DNA from: Nostoc sp. UHCC 0870 | Lineage (GTDB): Bacteria > Cyanobacteriota > Cyanobacteriia > Cyanobacteriales > Nostocaceae | Direction of reading: 5' to 3' | Length of the DNA: 64,000 nt | Assembly: GCF_022063185.1 (NCBI RefSeq) | Contig: NZ_CP091913.1 | Coordinates: 1,612,001-1,676,000, forward strand | In this document: piece after piece, positions 25,689 through 34,966 of the stretch | Layout: every line of letters begins with the position of its first letter | How positions within the stretch are numbered: the stretch's first letter is position 1 | Program-made: the position numbers and the translations under genes | Notes under the pieces: model-generated | What the model was told of the DNA's origin: nothing | Seen by the model: the letters and a program-made list of their open reading frames with translations, nothing else | Databases searched by the model: none

Positions 25689-26477
25689 TCATGCTCCCAT
25701 CCCAGAATAGCGTTTCAATCCCGCACGCCATAACCAGCGATTTACGCCTAAAAATATAAATATCCAGCCTAGCAGAGACCAAAATCCTCGTGCTAAATCC
25801 ACTGGTAGACCTATTAAAATACTTACAGGAAAATCAATCAAGTAGGGAAAAGGTGTAAATAAAACTATCTCCCGCACAGGTTGAGGAAATACTTCTAAAG
25901 GTGCAATTAAACCTGATAAAAATAAATAAAATAAAAACCAGAAATTTTCTATAGCATTAGCTCTTTCCGTCCAAAAAGCGAACATAGCAAAGGTGTATTG
26001 AATCACAAATCTTAAAATAAAAGCCAAACTGACAGCTATGGTAAATAAAAATAACTGTCCCAAATTAGGCAACCAAACAGCTTGGGGATAAAGTAAAAAA
26101 AACAGAAATGTTAATATTAATATAAATGGCATACGAGCAATTCTTTCTGAAAGATGAGAAGCGACATGATGCCATACAGGGTCTAAAGGTTGTAATAATT
26201 TTGGTGATAATTTACCTTCTATAACTTCCTTTTCAAAATCCCAAATTACCCAGACGACGGATATTTGTCTGACAACAAAAGCGGTGAGAAAGTAACGGGC
26301 AAAATCAACAGGCGATAAACCAAACTGTCCACCTTGCGACGCTTTTATCCAAACACCCATGAGAATAATTGGTAAAGAACCAGACAAAACCCATAAAATC
26401 AGTTCTGCCCGATATTCCACTATATAGGCGTAGTAAACTGTCAACAAAGTTAGAGCTTTTCTAATAATTTTTTTCAT
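25689..26477 (-). CDS. ABC-2-type transporter permease
   Basis: 262 aa with six TM helices (IEYRAELILWVLSGSLPIIL-like start, then FARYFLTAFVVRQISVVWVI, FWFLFYLFLSGLIAPLEVFP). The LSGLIAPLEVFP turn before the last helices is typical of ABC-2 exporter permeases with an ATPase in the same operon. The ATPase gene lies 22 bp upstream. The substrate is unknown. Many such systems have a second permease gene, which is not next to it here. Confidence 0.88.
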   Translation of the reverse strand: MKKIIRKALTLLTVYYAYIVEYRAELILWVLSGSLPIILMGVWIKASQGGQFGLSPVDFARYFLTAFVVRQISVVWVIWDFEKEVIEGKLSPKLLQPLDPVWHHVASHLSERIARMPFILILTFLFFLLYPQAVWLPNLGQLFLFTIAVSLAFILRFVIQYTFAMFAFWTERANAIENFWFLFYLFLSGLIAPLEVFPQPVREIVLFTPFPYLIDFPVSILIGLPVDLARGFWSLLGWIFIFLGVNRWLWRAGLKRYSGMGA

Positions 26478-26499
26478 TCAATGTTTAGGTTTGAAGTAT

Positions 26500-27480
26500 T
26501 TACACGACTCCCGCCTGAAAAACTCGCCCAATGACTTCTTCAACTGGCGGTTCAGTGACTTTTAAATCTATGACTTCCAATTCTGTTAAAATCTGAGAAA
26601 CTGTGCGGGTGAGTGCCTCTTGTTGTACCATAAAACACACGGCTCGCCCTTCTAAATGTTGCACATCACCATAGACTCTGAGTTTTTCGAGGGGTAGAGG
26701 TTCTGCTAACTCTACGTAAACTTCTCGGTAAGGGGCAAAACGTTCTAGGAGTTTATCTAAGCTACCGTCATACATGAGTTTACCTTGATGAATCAGCAGC
26801 ACCCGTTGACATAAAGCGGTTATATCTGCCATGTAATGGCTAGTCAATAAGACGGTTGCTTGATAACGCTGATTGTACTCACGCAAAAAATCCCGTACTG
26901 CTACCTGAGCATTGACATCTAAGCCTAGTGTGGGTTCATCTAAAAACAATACATGGGGATGGTGTAGAAGTGCTGCTAGTAATTCTGCTTTCATGCGTTC
27001 ACCCAAAGAGAGTTTTCGCACGGGTTGGTTAAGTTTCCCTTCTAAAGCCAGCATTTCTGTTAATTCCCCTACTCGGCGATGAAATTCTTTATCAGAAATA
27101 TCATAGACAGCCGCGTTAATTTTTAAAGAATCTAATGCTGGTAAGTCCCAGAGTAGTTGTTGTTTTTGCCCCATGACCAAGGTGATTTTTTGCAAAAACG
27201 CTGCTTGGCGCAGAAATGGCACATAGCTGGCTACTTTGAGTGTACCGCTAGAAGGGTGAATCAGTCCGGTGAGCATTTTAAGTGTGGTGGTTTTACCTGC
27301 ACCATTTGGCCCTAAGAAACCCACTACTTCACCTGGGGCAATTTCAAAGGAAACATCCTGAACCGCGTTGATAGAACGGTATGTGCGGCGGAAAAAGTGG
27401 TTGATTGTGCCTTTAATTCCTGGCTCTTTCACCGCCACTGGGTAGGATTTACTGAGGTTTTCGGCAATGATAATTGACAT
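26500..27480 (-). CDS. ABC transporter ATPase (ABC-2 exporter)
   Basis: 326 aa. Walker A GFLGPNGAGKTTTLKMLTG, Q-loop VMGQKQQLLWDLPA, a signature in variant form (KLSLGERMKAELLAALLH), Walker B VLFLDEPTLGLD, and switch His in LLTSHYMADI. The N-terminal extension and a C-terminal domain of about 80 aa fit ATPases of the multidrug/polysaccharide ABC-2 class. Co-transcribed with the permease downstream. Confidence 0.92.
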   Translation of the reverse strand: MSIIIAENLSKSYPVAVKEPGIKGTINHFFRRTYRSINAVQDVSFEIAPGEVVGFLGPNGAGKTTTLKMLTGLIHPSSGTLKVASYVPFLRQAAFLQKITLVMGQKQQLLWDLPALDSLKINAAVYDISDKEFHRRVGELTEMLALEGKLNQPVRKLSLGERMKAELLAALLHHPHVLFLDEPTLGLDVNAQVAVRDFLREYNQRYQATVLLTSHYMADITALCQRVLLIHQGKLMYDGSLDKLLERFAPYREVYVELAEPLPLEKLRVYGDVQHLEGRAVCFMVQQEALTRTVSQILTELEVIDLKVTEPPVEEVIGRVFQAGVV

Positions 27481-27679
27481 ATATAAATGTTAAAACCACT
27501 TGTGATTGTGTGGTGAAGAGTAATCTTATTTATTATGTCTTGACAGACTAGTACCGCAAAGCGGAAGTCAAAAGTCAAAAGTCATAGACACGAAAGCGGC
27601 TTCCCGGAGGGTAAGTCAAAATGAAGGCAGCGTAAGGGTTTTGTTGATTTGGAATGGGTGGTTTATTTACGCCGTGCTG

Positions 27680-27774
27680 TACTAGTAGGTCATCAGATTT
27701 GAATTGAGGGATAAGCTTTTTTTGTAATAAGACTTTATTCCTGATTTTTCTAAGGACTAAAGTCCTTACTACGA
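27680..27774. repeat. Degenerate copy of the palindromic TAGTAAGGACT repeat
   Basis: The right arm AGGACTAAAGTCCTTACTAC is intact (27753-27772) and the left arm has drifted (GTAATAAGACTTTATTCC). The flanking TAGTAGGTCATC and TTGAGGGATAAG match, inverted, the copy at 48595-48688. It lies just past the UbiB gene end and may help terminate it. Confidence 0.7.
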
Positions 27775-27778
27775 ACTG

Positions 27779-29422
27779 TCACTTCAAACGACCCGATCGC
27801 AATATACTAATAATCAACCACAATCCCAATAAACTAGCAGCAGCAAACAACACGCTACTGACAAACGATAACTGTGTTGTCTGGGCTTTACTAGAAATCA
27901 TTGCTGCTCCCATAATCAGTGAACCTACTAGGATACTAAAAGAAAGGCGGTTAGCAGCATCATCCATTGTTCGCCGCACGCCGTCTAAGCCATGTAGGGA
28001 AAGATTCCAGCGTAGGGTTTCCGATGTAACTCGATCTAATAACAGTTCGATTTGCCGGGGAGATTGTAAGGAGAGACTTTTAATATCTAAGGCTGTTCTC
28101 AGGAGCGATCGCACTGGATTATCGCCTAGTAACTGCCGTCGAAATAAGTCTGTAATTAAAGGCTGTATTTCTTCAAATAAATTTACCTCTGGATTAAAGG
28201 TACGCGCTACCCCTTCTAAATTCGCCAAGGTTTTGGCGTACAAGCCCATGTTACCAGGTAAGCGAATTTTATTATTGCGGGCAATTTGCAAAATTTCATA
28301 AAAGATTTGACTAAAATTCATCTCCGTTAAACTGACGTTATAATACTTCCGCAGCATCCGGTCATAATCACTTTCTAACCGCGCCACAATCACTGGTTGT
28401 GGGGAATCAGCTAGTTGCAGAGTCAATTGGGCGCACCTCCCCGCATCTAAATCTACAATTGCCAACAGCATTTCTGTTAATATCTGCTGAGTCCGGGGAT
28501 CAAGTCTACCCACCATCCCACAATCTAACAAAGCAACCCGTCCATCACTGAGATAAAAGATATTACCGGGATGGGGATCAGCATGAAAAAAACCATCAAC
28601 ATATAACTGTTGAAAGAAAGCGCGAAATAATAGCGTGGTTATAGCTTTGCGTTCGGCGATGGGGTCTTTACCATTGTTGTCGTTTAAATTGGCTGACAGT
28701 ATCGGTACTCCGTCTAGCCACTCCATCACCATTAATTTTTCTGTAGTTAATTCCCAGTAAATTTCCGCAACGACAATCTGTTGGGGATCAAACCAACGAC
28801 TCTGGGATAAATTACGTCGTAACTGGTCTGTAAACCCAGCTTCTCGTTTAAAATCCAACTCAGCTTCTAAAGCTTTGGTAAATTCTTCAGCAATAGATTT
28901 GATTTCGTAGTTCTGCCCAAAATCAGTCCGCGCTACCAAATCAGCAATCCCTTGAATTAAAGCGATATCTTGCACAACTGTGACATCAATCCCCGGACGT
29001 TGTACCTTCAAAGCAACCTCTCGACCATCCATTAATGTAGCGCGATGGGTCTGGGCAATTGATCCCGCCGCTACTGCGACGTTATTAATGTGCTTGAAAG
29101 TCTCTTCTAGAGGTTGTTTTAGTTGTTTGCGGATAACTATTTCAATCTCTGCCCAAGGTACAGGCGGTACTTCGTCTTGCAGAGTAGAAAGTTCTTCAAT
29201 ATAAGCTGCACTCAGTAAATCTGGCCGGGTAGAAAGTAGCTGACCGAGTTTGACATAAACAGGCCCCAAATCCACCAGAATGTTTTTTAACACCGCCGGT
29301 GTGGGTAACTGAGGTTCATCAGCTTTGCCGCCTGTTAGCAGCCGCCGCATATAATCCCAGCCATTGCGGAGAACGACTTCGATAATTTCTCTTTGGCGTG
29401 GAACAGTGTAGGTGAGGAACAT
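27779..29422 (-). CDS. ABC1/UbiB-family atypical kinase
   Basis: 547 aa. UbiB markers are present: VKLGQLLSTRPDLL (the KxGQ motif that replaces a normal P-loop), GSIAQTHRATLMDGREVALK (Ala-rich loop and ATP-binding Lys), FFHADPHPGNIFYLSDG (catalytic loop) and LLDCGMVGRLDP (DFG equivalent). The C terminus has two TM-like helices (ILVGSLIMGAAMISS and VLFAAASLLGLWLI). Homologues act in quinone synthesis and thylakoid lipid or quinone homeostasis. The specific role here is not determined. Confidence 0.92.
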   Translation of the reverse strand: MFLTYTVPRQREIIEVVLRNGWDYMRRLLTGGKADEPQLPTPAVLKNILVDLGPVYVKLGQLLSTRPDLLSAAYIEELSTLQDEVPPVPWAEIEIVIRKQLKQPLEETFKHINNVAVAAGSIAQTHRATLMDGREVALKVQRPGIDVTVVQDIALIQGIADLVARTDFGQNYEIKSIAEEFTKALEAELDFKREAGFTDQLRRNLSQSRWFDPQQIVVAEIYWELTTEKLMVMEWLDGVPILSANLNDNNGKDPIAERKAITTLLFRAFFQQLYVDGFFHADPHPGNIFYLSDGRVALLDCGMVGRLDPRTQQILTEMLLAIVDLDAGRCAQLTLQLADSPQPVIVARLESDYDRMLRKYYNVSLTEMNFSQIFYEILQIARNNKIRLPGNMGLYAKTLANLEGVARTFNPEVNLFEEIQPLITDLFRRQLLGDNPVRSLLRTALDIKSLSLQSPRQIELLLDRVTSETLRWNLSLHGLDGVRRTMDDAANRLSFSILVGSLIMGAAMISSKAQTTQLSFVSSVLFAAASLLGLWLIISILRSGRLK

Positions 29423-29627
29423 TTTGGGGATTGGGGATAAATCAATTCAAAATTCAAAATTCAAAATTCAAAAATTTCTGGGGATTGGGGACTGGGGATT
29501 GGGATTGATAAAAATTCGCTCCCTGCTCCCTGCTCCCTGCTCCCTTTGACAGCGCAGACAGTCAAGTTATAATGCAAACAATGGTTTTACGCATCTGCCA
29601 GGGGTTTTAAGTTTTATACAATAAAAA

Positions 29628-30692
29628 TTAGAGCAAGTCGGTAAATCGGGGATCGCTTTGTAGTGTTTTGAGGATCTGTTTAATTTCCTGGGTGCGTTCT
29701 TTGTTAACTATGAGTGTGACATTGCGATCGCGCACAATCACTACATCCTCTAAACCAATAGTAACAACTACATCCTCTGGGTTAGTAGCATAAACAATCG
29801 CCCCCTTTGTATCTAAACCCACATGGGTAGCAAGTTCTACATTGGGATTTTCCGGCTTTTTCATGAGGCGTTCAATCGCATTCCAATCGCCTAAGTCGTC
29901 CCACCCAAATTCTGCCGGTAAAACATATGCTAGATTGGTTTTTTCCATGAGTGCATAGTCTATACTTTTTTTAGGCAATTGGGGATAGACATCAACGCCT
30001 TTTTGTGCTATTTGTTCAATAATTTCTGGTGCATGGGTATACAGTTCCTTGAGAACAACACCAGCCCGAAACACGAACATACCGCTATTCCAGCTAAATC
30101 TGCCCGTAGACAGAAAGGTTTCTGCTGTTTCACGGTTGGGCTTTTCAGTAAAGCGATTAACGTGATAGGCTGGCAACTCATTAAAGCTACCAATATGTTC
30201 GCCTTGTTCAATGTAGCCGTAACCAGTTGATGGGAAGGTAGGCTTAATACCCAACGTCACAATCGCTGGTGTGCTTGCCGCTAATTGGATAGCTGCATCT
30301 AATGTGCGTTTAAACGCTTGTTGATCAGCTATCCAGTGGTCAGAGGGAAAAAAGCCGATAATCGCGTCGTCTCCGTAACGTTTTTGAATTTCTAAACTTG
30401 TCCAAGCAACAGCAGCAGCAGTGTCTCGACCTTGCGGTTCAGCCAGCAAGTTTAGAGATGACAATTCTGGTAATTGTTGTCGCACTCCTGTAGCTAGCTG
30501 GCTAGAAGTAACTACCCACAAGTTATCCCAACTACCTGCGAAAGAAAGCAGTCGATCGGCAGTTGCTTGTAAGAGACTTCTAGAGCTACCATCAAGACTT
30601 AAAAATTGCTTGGGTCGGTCTTGGCGACTGAGAGGCCAAAAACGCTCACCTTTACCACCTGCCAGGATTACTGGGAACAAAGAACTACTCAT
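29628..30692 (-). CDS. manC: Mannose-1-phosphate guanylyltransferase
   Basis: 354 aa from the ATG at 30692; longer starts add an unrelated leader. FPVILAGGKGERFWPLSRQD RPKQFL is the nucleotidyltransferase signature. IGFFPSDHWI and FTEKPNRETAETFL are substrate-site segments, and EFGWDDLGDW is conserved in GDP-mannose enzymes. It makes GDP-mannose from GTP and mannose-1-P for glycans and glycolipids. It lacks the C-terminal isomerase domain of bifunctional forms. The gene is divergent from the LCP gene with a gap of about 100 bp. Confidence 0.93.
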   Translation of the reverse strand: MSSSLFPVILAGGKGERFWPLSRQDRPKQFLSLDGSSRSLLQATADRLLSFAGSWDNLWVVTSSQLATGVRQQLPELSSLNLLAEPQGRDTAAAVAWTSLEIQKRYGDDAIIGFFPSDHWIADQQAFKRTLDAAIQLAASTPAIVTLGIKPTFPSTGYGYIEQGEHIGSFNELPAYHVNRFTEKPNRETAETFLSTGRFSWNSGMFVFRAGVVLKELYTHAPEIIEQIAQKGVDVYPQLPKKSIDYALMEKTNLAYVLPAEFGWDDLGDWNAIERLMKKPENPNVELATHVGLDTKGAIVYATNPEDVVVTIGLEDVVIVRDRNVTLIVNKERTQEIKQILKTLQSDPRFTDLL

Positions 30693-30790
30693 GTTGTCAT
30701 ACAGACCTACGCTAGAACATTTTAAGTGTACAGTGCGGTCTGACCCTGGCAAGTTTGGTGGCTTGCATTAACATAACTTTTAGGGAGTGG

Positions 30791-32314
30791 ATGAGTGGGG
30801 AGATAATTGTGATTAAACAGGTTCAATGGTCAGACAATCAGGTTACACCTCAAACAATACCGAATTTAGAATTAGAGGTCGGACCTTCACAACTACAACG
30901 TATAGATCATCAAGTCATACCGCAATCAACAGCCGATCTGGAAGTCATACCTCAAGAGGAAGCAGCTAACAGTTCTCGTAATGTCGTCGAGTCTGTAGGG
31001 GCAATTCCTAACGAGCTGTATGATCGGTTGGGCTTAACCATGCCTCGCTGGTTATTGTGGGTTTTGACATCGGTGCTGGGCATCATCATGTCTGGGCTGT
31101 TAGTATCCACCTTGGCACTGTGGACTCCTTTATGGAGTAATCTAGACCGCACCGACGAAGAATTAGGATTTGCTGGTCAAGATGAGCAAAAAACGCCGCT
31201 ACCTGGGGAACTGTGGAGCAAAATTTCCCAATATCAGATATCTAAACCAATGAATATTCTGATTATGGGGATTGAGCCAGTCAAAGGTGCTGTAGATGGC
31301 TCACCGGAAAGTTTTTCTGGCAATAGCGATACTATGCTTCTAACCAGAATCAACCCCAGCAGTAAAACCATGCGGGTACTGTCAATTCCTAGCGATACCA
31401 TGATTGCTATCCCAGAACAGGGATTAAATAGGGTGTCTGAAGCTAATACTAAAGGAGGGCCAGTTTTAGCAGCACGGACAGTCAGCCGCACTCTAAATAA
31501 TGCCCGCATTGACCGCTATATCCGCATTTCTACTAGTGGCTTAAGGCAATTAGTTGATCAGTTGGGTGGGGTAGAAGTTTTCGTCCCCACAGCCATGTCA
31601 TATCAAGACCCCAGCAGTGGCTCAACGATAAGTTTAGTTAGTGGCTGGCAAACTCTCAACGGCGAACAAGCAGAAGTGTTTGCTCGTTACCGAGAAGAAG
31701 GTTTAGGGGATTTACCCAGGGTACAACGACAACAAGTCCTAGTGACAGCTTTGTTGCGAAGGCTTACTAGTCCTACAGTATTACCCAGATTGCCCCAATT
31801 AACCCGGCTGATGCGGAAATATTTTGATACAAATCTGAAGATAGAAGAAATGATGGCTTTGGTGAATTTTTCCGTGAACTTAGAACGGGATAATTTCCAA
31901 ATGGCTATGTTACCCGGTACATTTAGCAGATTTAGTAAAGATCCCAATAGCTATTGGCTGAATTTGAACGGTCAGCAAAATTTATTGAATAATTATGTAG
32001 GCGTAGATATACCTAGTCTGAAGCCAGATTCACGACCAGTTTCTAAGCTCAAAATTGCTATTCAAAATGCTTCTAATCAACCTCAGCTAACTGAAAAAGT
32101 TATTGCTTACTTGAAACAGAAAGGCTTTACAAATATTTACACCGTTCCTGCTTGGCCTGATACCCAACGCCAAACCCAAATTATCGTGCAAAGAGGCGAT
32201 CGCTCGGCAGCAATTGACCTCCAAAAAATCTTAGGATTGGGTTTAGTTGAAGTCAAATCCACAGGGGATTTAGAATCAGACATCACAATCCGCATTGGGA
32301 AGGATTGGAAGTAG
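30791..32314 (+). CDS. LytR-CpsA-Psr (LCP) family glycopolymer transferase with LytR_C domain
   Basis: 507 aa from ATG 30791 (GGAG 5-8 bp upstream); an upstream GTG at 30755 would add 12 residues. There is a cytosolic leader of about 90 aa and one TM (WLLWVLTSVLGIIMSGLLVS). The LCP domain follows (ILIMGIEPV, SDTMLLTRINPSSKTMRVLS, Arg in ARIDRYIRI, DQLGGVEVFVP, FARYREEGLGDLPRVQRQQ). The C-terminal LytR_C domain starts KLKIAIQNASNQPQLTEKVI. LCP proteins move lipid-linked glycopolymers onto the cell wall. The divergent manC fits a shared role in envelope polysaccharide. Confidence 0.9.
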   Translation: MSGEIIVIKQVQWSDNQVTPQTIPNLELEVGPSQLQRIDHQVIPQSTADLEVIPQEEAANSSRNVVESVGAIPNELYDRLGLTMPRWLLWVLTSVLGIIMSGLLVSTLALWTPLWSNLDRTDEELGFAGQDEQKTPLPGELWSKISQYQISKPMNILIMGIEPVKGAVDGSPESFSGNSDTMLLTRINPSSKTMRVLSIPSDTMIAIPEQGLNRVSEANTKGGPVLAARTVSRTLNNARIDRYIRISTSGLRQLVDQLGGVEVFVPTAMSYQDPSSGSTISLVSGWQTLNGEQAEVFARYREEGLGDLPRVQRQQVLVTALLRRLTSPTVLPRLPQLTRLMRKYFDTNLKIEEMMALVNFSVNLERDNFQMAMLPGTFSRFSKDPNSYWLNLNGQQNLLNNYVGVDIPSLKPDSRPVSKLKIAIQNASNQPQLTEKVIAYLKQKGFTNIYTVPAWPDTQRQTQIIVQRGDRSAAIDLQKILGLGLVEVKSTGDLESDITIRIGKDWK

Positions 32315-32317
32315 TGA

Positions 32318-32400
32318 GTAGTGCTGAGTAATGAGTAATGAGTAATGAGTAATGAGTGCTGAGTAGGAAGAAATTTCCTATAATTCACTCATTACTCTTA
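32318..32400. repeat. GAGTAAT/GAGTGCT heptamer repeats and a palindromic repeat relative
   Basis: AGTAATGAGTAATGAGTAAT units follow the LCP gene. Inverted ATTCACTCATTACTC nearby could form a hairpin. 32463-32490 is a degenerate copy of the 30-bp palindrome at 2668-2697. The 230-bp gap has no gene. Confidence 0.7.
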
Positions 32401-32543
32401 ATTTTTTAGTCATAACTTAGGGCTAATACTGTTTCTTAATGAAGATCCACTTTATTCTGCACTGTAGAGACTTTGCATACAACGTCTCTAAATCATTTAT
32501 TTGAGGCAACTTTATAGATAATTGCTATAAAATTCGTAAATTT

Positions 32544-33050
32544 ATGAAGAAGATTTGGCTGAGATTGTTTAGTTTAATTGTAATTTTACTGCTGGCTTGG
32601 TTTTGGATCATCATCAATCCCAAGCCGGCTTTTGCTCAAGTTAATACAATTAATTACAGCAATACCAATCTGGAAAATCGTGATTTTACTAACACTGATT
32701 TAACAGGTGTAACTTTTGTAGCGGCAGAAATGCGGGGTACAAATTTCCAAGGTGCAAATTTAACTAACGCTACTCTGACTAAGGGTGTGTTGTTAAAGGC
32801 TAATTTAGAAGGCGCGAATTTAACAGGTGCTTTGGTAGATCGGGTGACTTTAGATGGTGCAAATTTGAAAAATGCCATTTTCACGGAAGCTACTTTAATT
32901 CGCAGCCGTTTCTATGATGCTGATATTACTGGGGCTGATTTTACAGATGCTATTATTGATCGCTATCAAGTATCTTTGATGTGTCAAAGAGCAGATGGTG
33001 TAAATTCTGTGACTGGTATTTCTACACGCGAAAGTTTAGGTTGTCGCTGA
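32544..33050 (+). CDS. Lumenal/periplasmic pentapeptide-repeat protein
   Basis: 168 aa. It has a clear Sec signal peptide ([20 protein letters not shown]..., cut after PKPAFA at about residue 31). About 18 pentapeptides A(N/D)LxX follow ([35 protein letters not shown]), forming a right-handed beta helix. The C-terminal [18 protein letters not shown] with two Cys is seen in thylakoid-lumen members of this family. The role is unknown. Confidence 0.88.
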   Translation: MKKIWLRLFSLIVILLLAWFWIIINPKPAFAQVNTINYSNTNLENRDFTNTDLTGVTFVAAEMRGTNFQGANLTNATLTKGVLLKANLEGANLTGALVDRVTLDGANLKNAIFTEATLIRSRFYDADITGADFTDAIIDRYQVSLMCQRADGVNSVTGISTRESLGCR

Positions 33051-33271
33051 TACCAATTCAAAATACCCGATGGGTGATCGCAGTAGTGTCTCTTTTTCGT
33101 AGCAATTGTGTAAGTTCTACTAATATGGTCGTTTTTATTGGTGTTTCCTTAAACCCCAATAATCAGTACGCCATGTTCGTCATGATCACTTAAAATTAGC
33201 CTGACAGACTGCAAGATTTCCGGTTTAATTTAGTCAGATATGCAGTCTGCAAGAGTTGTCGGGTATTATTT

Positions 33272-34876
33272 GTGAGCAATCAAGACCAAAAACCCTCTCG
33301 TTCTTTCGCTGGGATTGCGGGCATTGTTGCCGCAGCCACATTAATTAGTAAAGTATTCGGTTTAATCAGACAGCAAGCGATCGCAGCTACTTTTGGTGTA
33401 GGTGCAGCTGCTACGGCTTATAGTTACGCCTATGTCATCCCCGGATTTTTATTGGTATTACTAGGGGGTGTGAACGGGCCGTTACATAGTGCCATTATCA
33501 GTGTTTTAGCCAAGCGTAAAAAAGAGGAAGCAGCCCCCCTGGTGGAAACGGTGACGACTTTGGTGGGGGGTGTGTTATTGCTGGTAACGGTGGCGCAGAT
33601 TTTCTTGGCAGATAATATTGTTGATATTGTCGGTTATGGTTTGGATGCCAAAACTAGAGCGATCGCCATTGAACAGCTAAAAATTATGGCCCCAATGGCT
33701 TTATTTGCTGGATTGATTGGCATTGGTTTTGGTACTCTCAACGCTGCTAATCAATACTGGTTACTTTCCATTAGTCCACTGTTATCTAGTGTGACGGTAG
33801 TGATTGGTATTGGTGTATTAGCTTTACAGTACGGCAAAGACATCATTAAGCCAGAATACGCCCTCATCGGTGGGATGGTATTAGCTTGGGGAACTTTAGC
33901 TGGGGCTATTCTTCAGTGGGTGGTGCAGTTAATTGTACAGTGGCGGCTAGGACTCGGTACATTAAAGCTCAGGTTTGATTTCAAATCCCCTGGAGTTCAA
34001 GAAGTGATTAGAATCATGACTCCAGCAACGGTTTCTTCCGGGATGATGCCGATTAATGTGGCGACTGACTTGTATTTTGCCAGTCCCATTCAGGGGGCGG
34101 CGGCTGGTTTTAACTATGCCAATTTATTAGTACAGACTCCCTTGGGGATTATTTCTAATATAATTTTGTTGCCCCTATTACCCATTTTCGCCAAACTTGC
34201 CGAACCAGAAAACTGGCCAGACTTAAAGTTACGCATTCGTCAGGGCTTATTACTAACTGCTGTGACAATGTTACCTTTGGGGGCGTTAATGGTGGCGTTG
34301 TCTGTGCCGATTGTGCAGGTGGTTTATGAACGTGGTGCTTTTAAACAAGAGGCTACGCAGTTAGTTTCATCACTGCTGATCTCCTACGGGATTGGGATGT
34401 TTGCGTATTTGGGGCGTGATGTTTTGGTACGGGTATTTTATGCTTTGGGTGATGGACAGACACCATTCCGTATCAGCACCTTTAATATCATCTTGAATGC
34501 TTCCCTAGACTGGATTTTGGTCAAGCCTTTTGGTGCGCCTGGTTTAGTGTTAGCTACAGTCGGTGTAAATTGTAGCTCAATGTTAATGTTGTTATGGTTG
34601 CTTGACCGTCGCCTCAATGGTTTACCGTTACGTGAGTGGAGTGTGCCAATTTTAGGGTTGACGGCTGGTAGTATCGTGGCGGGAGTGGCTAGCTTTGCTA
34701 CCTTGGTGGGGACACAGAAGTTATTGGGTACGCAGGGTTTAATCATTCAACTATTGCAGTTATGCGTATCTGGGTTAGTGGGGATTTTGGTATTTGCGGC
34801 GATCGTTTCAGTTATGAAAATACCAGAGGTGAATAGTTTCGCCGTGCGGATGCGTCAGCGATTTTTGAAGAGATAA
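33272..34876 (+). CDS. murJ: Lipid II flippase
   Basis: 534 aa, GTG start. MOP-superfamily MviN/MurJ with 14 TM helices: ISKVFGLIRQQAIAATFGVG at the start, GFLLVLLGGVNGPLHSAIIS, VYERGAFKQEATQLV, and YALGDGQTPFRISTFNIILN. It moves lipid-linked peptidoglycan precursor across the inner membrane. The Arg in LIRQ and the ERGAF motif are conserved in the family. Confidence 0.95.
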   Translation: MSNQDQKPSRSFAGIAGIVAAATLISKVFGLIRQQAIAATFGVGAAATAYSYAYVIPGFLLVLLGGVNGPLHSAIISVLAKRKKEEAAPLVETVTTLVGGVLLLVTVAQIFLADNIVDIVGYGLDAKTRAIAIEQLKIMAPMALFAGLIGIGFGTLNAANQYWLLSISPLLSSVTVVIGIGVLALQYGKDIIKPEYALIGGMVLAWGTLAGAILQWVVQLIVQWRLGLGTLKLRFDFKSPGVQEVIRIMTPATVSSGMMPINVATDLYFASPIQGAAAGFNYANLLVQTPLGIISNIILLPLLPIFAKLAEPENWPDLKLRIRQGLLLTAVTMLPLGALMVALSVPIVQVVYERGAFKQEATQLVSSLLISYGIGMFAYLGRDVLVRVFYALGDGQTPFRISTFNIILNASLDWILVKPFGAPGLVLATVGVNCSSMLMLLWLLDRRLNGLPLREWSVPILGLTAGSIVAGVASFATLVGTQKLLGTQGLIIQLLQLCVSGLVGILVFAAIVSVMKIPEVNSFAVRMRQRFLKR

Positions 34877-34966
34877 ATATAAATTGTTCACGTTCGCATC
34901 TTGCAAGAAAGGATGAGGTCTTCCGCATTACGTTAAACTGAAGTCAGCCTTTGTAATGTAGCGGTT

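Noticed and set aside
30692..30752. Longer start of manC
   Set aside because: The extra residues are unlike the family and would enter the divergent promoter region.
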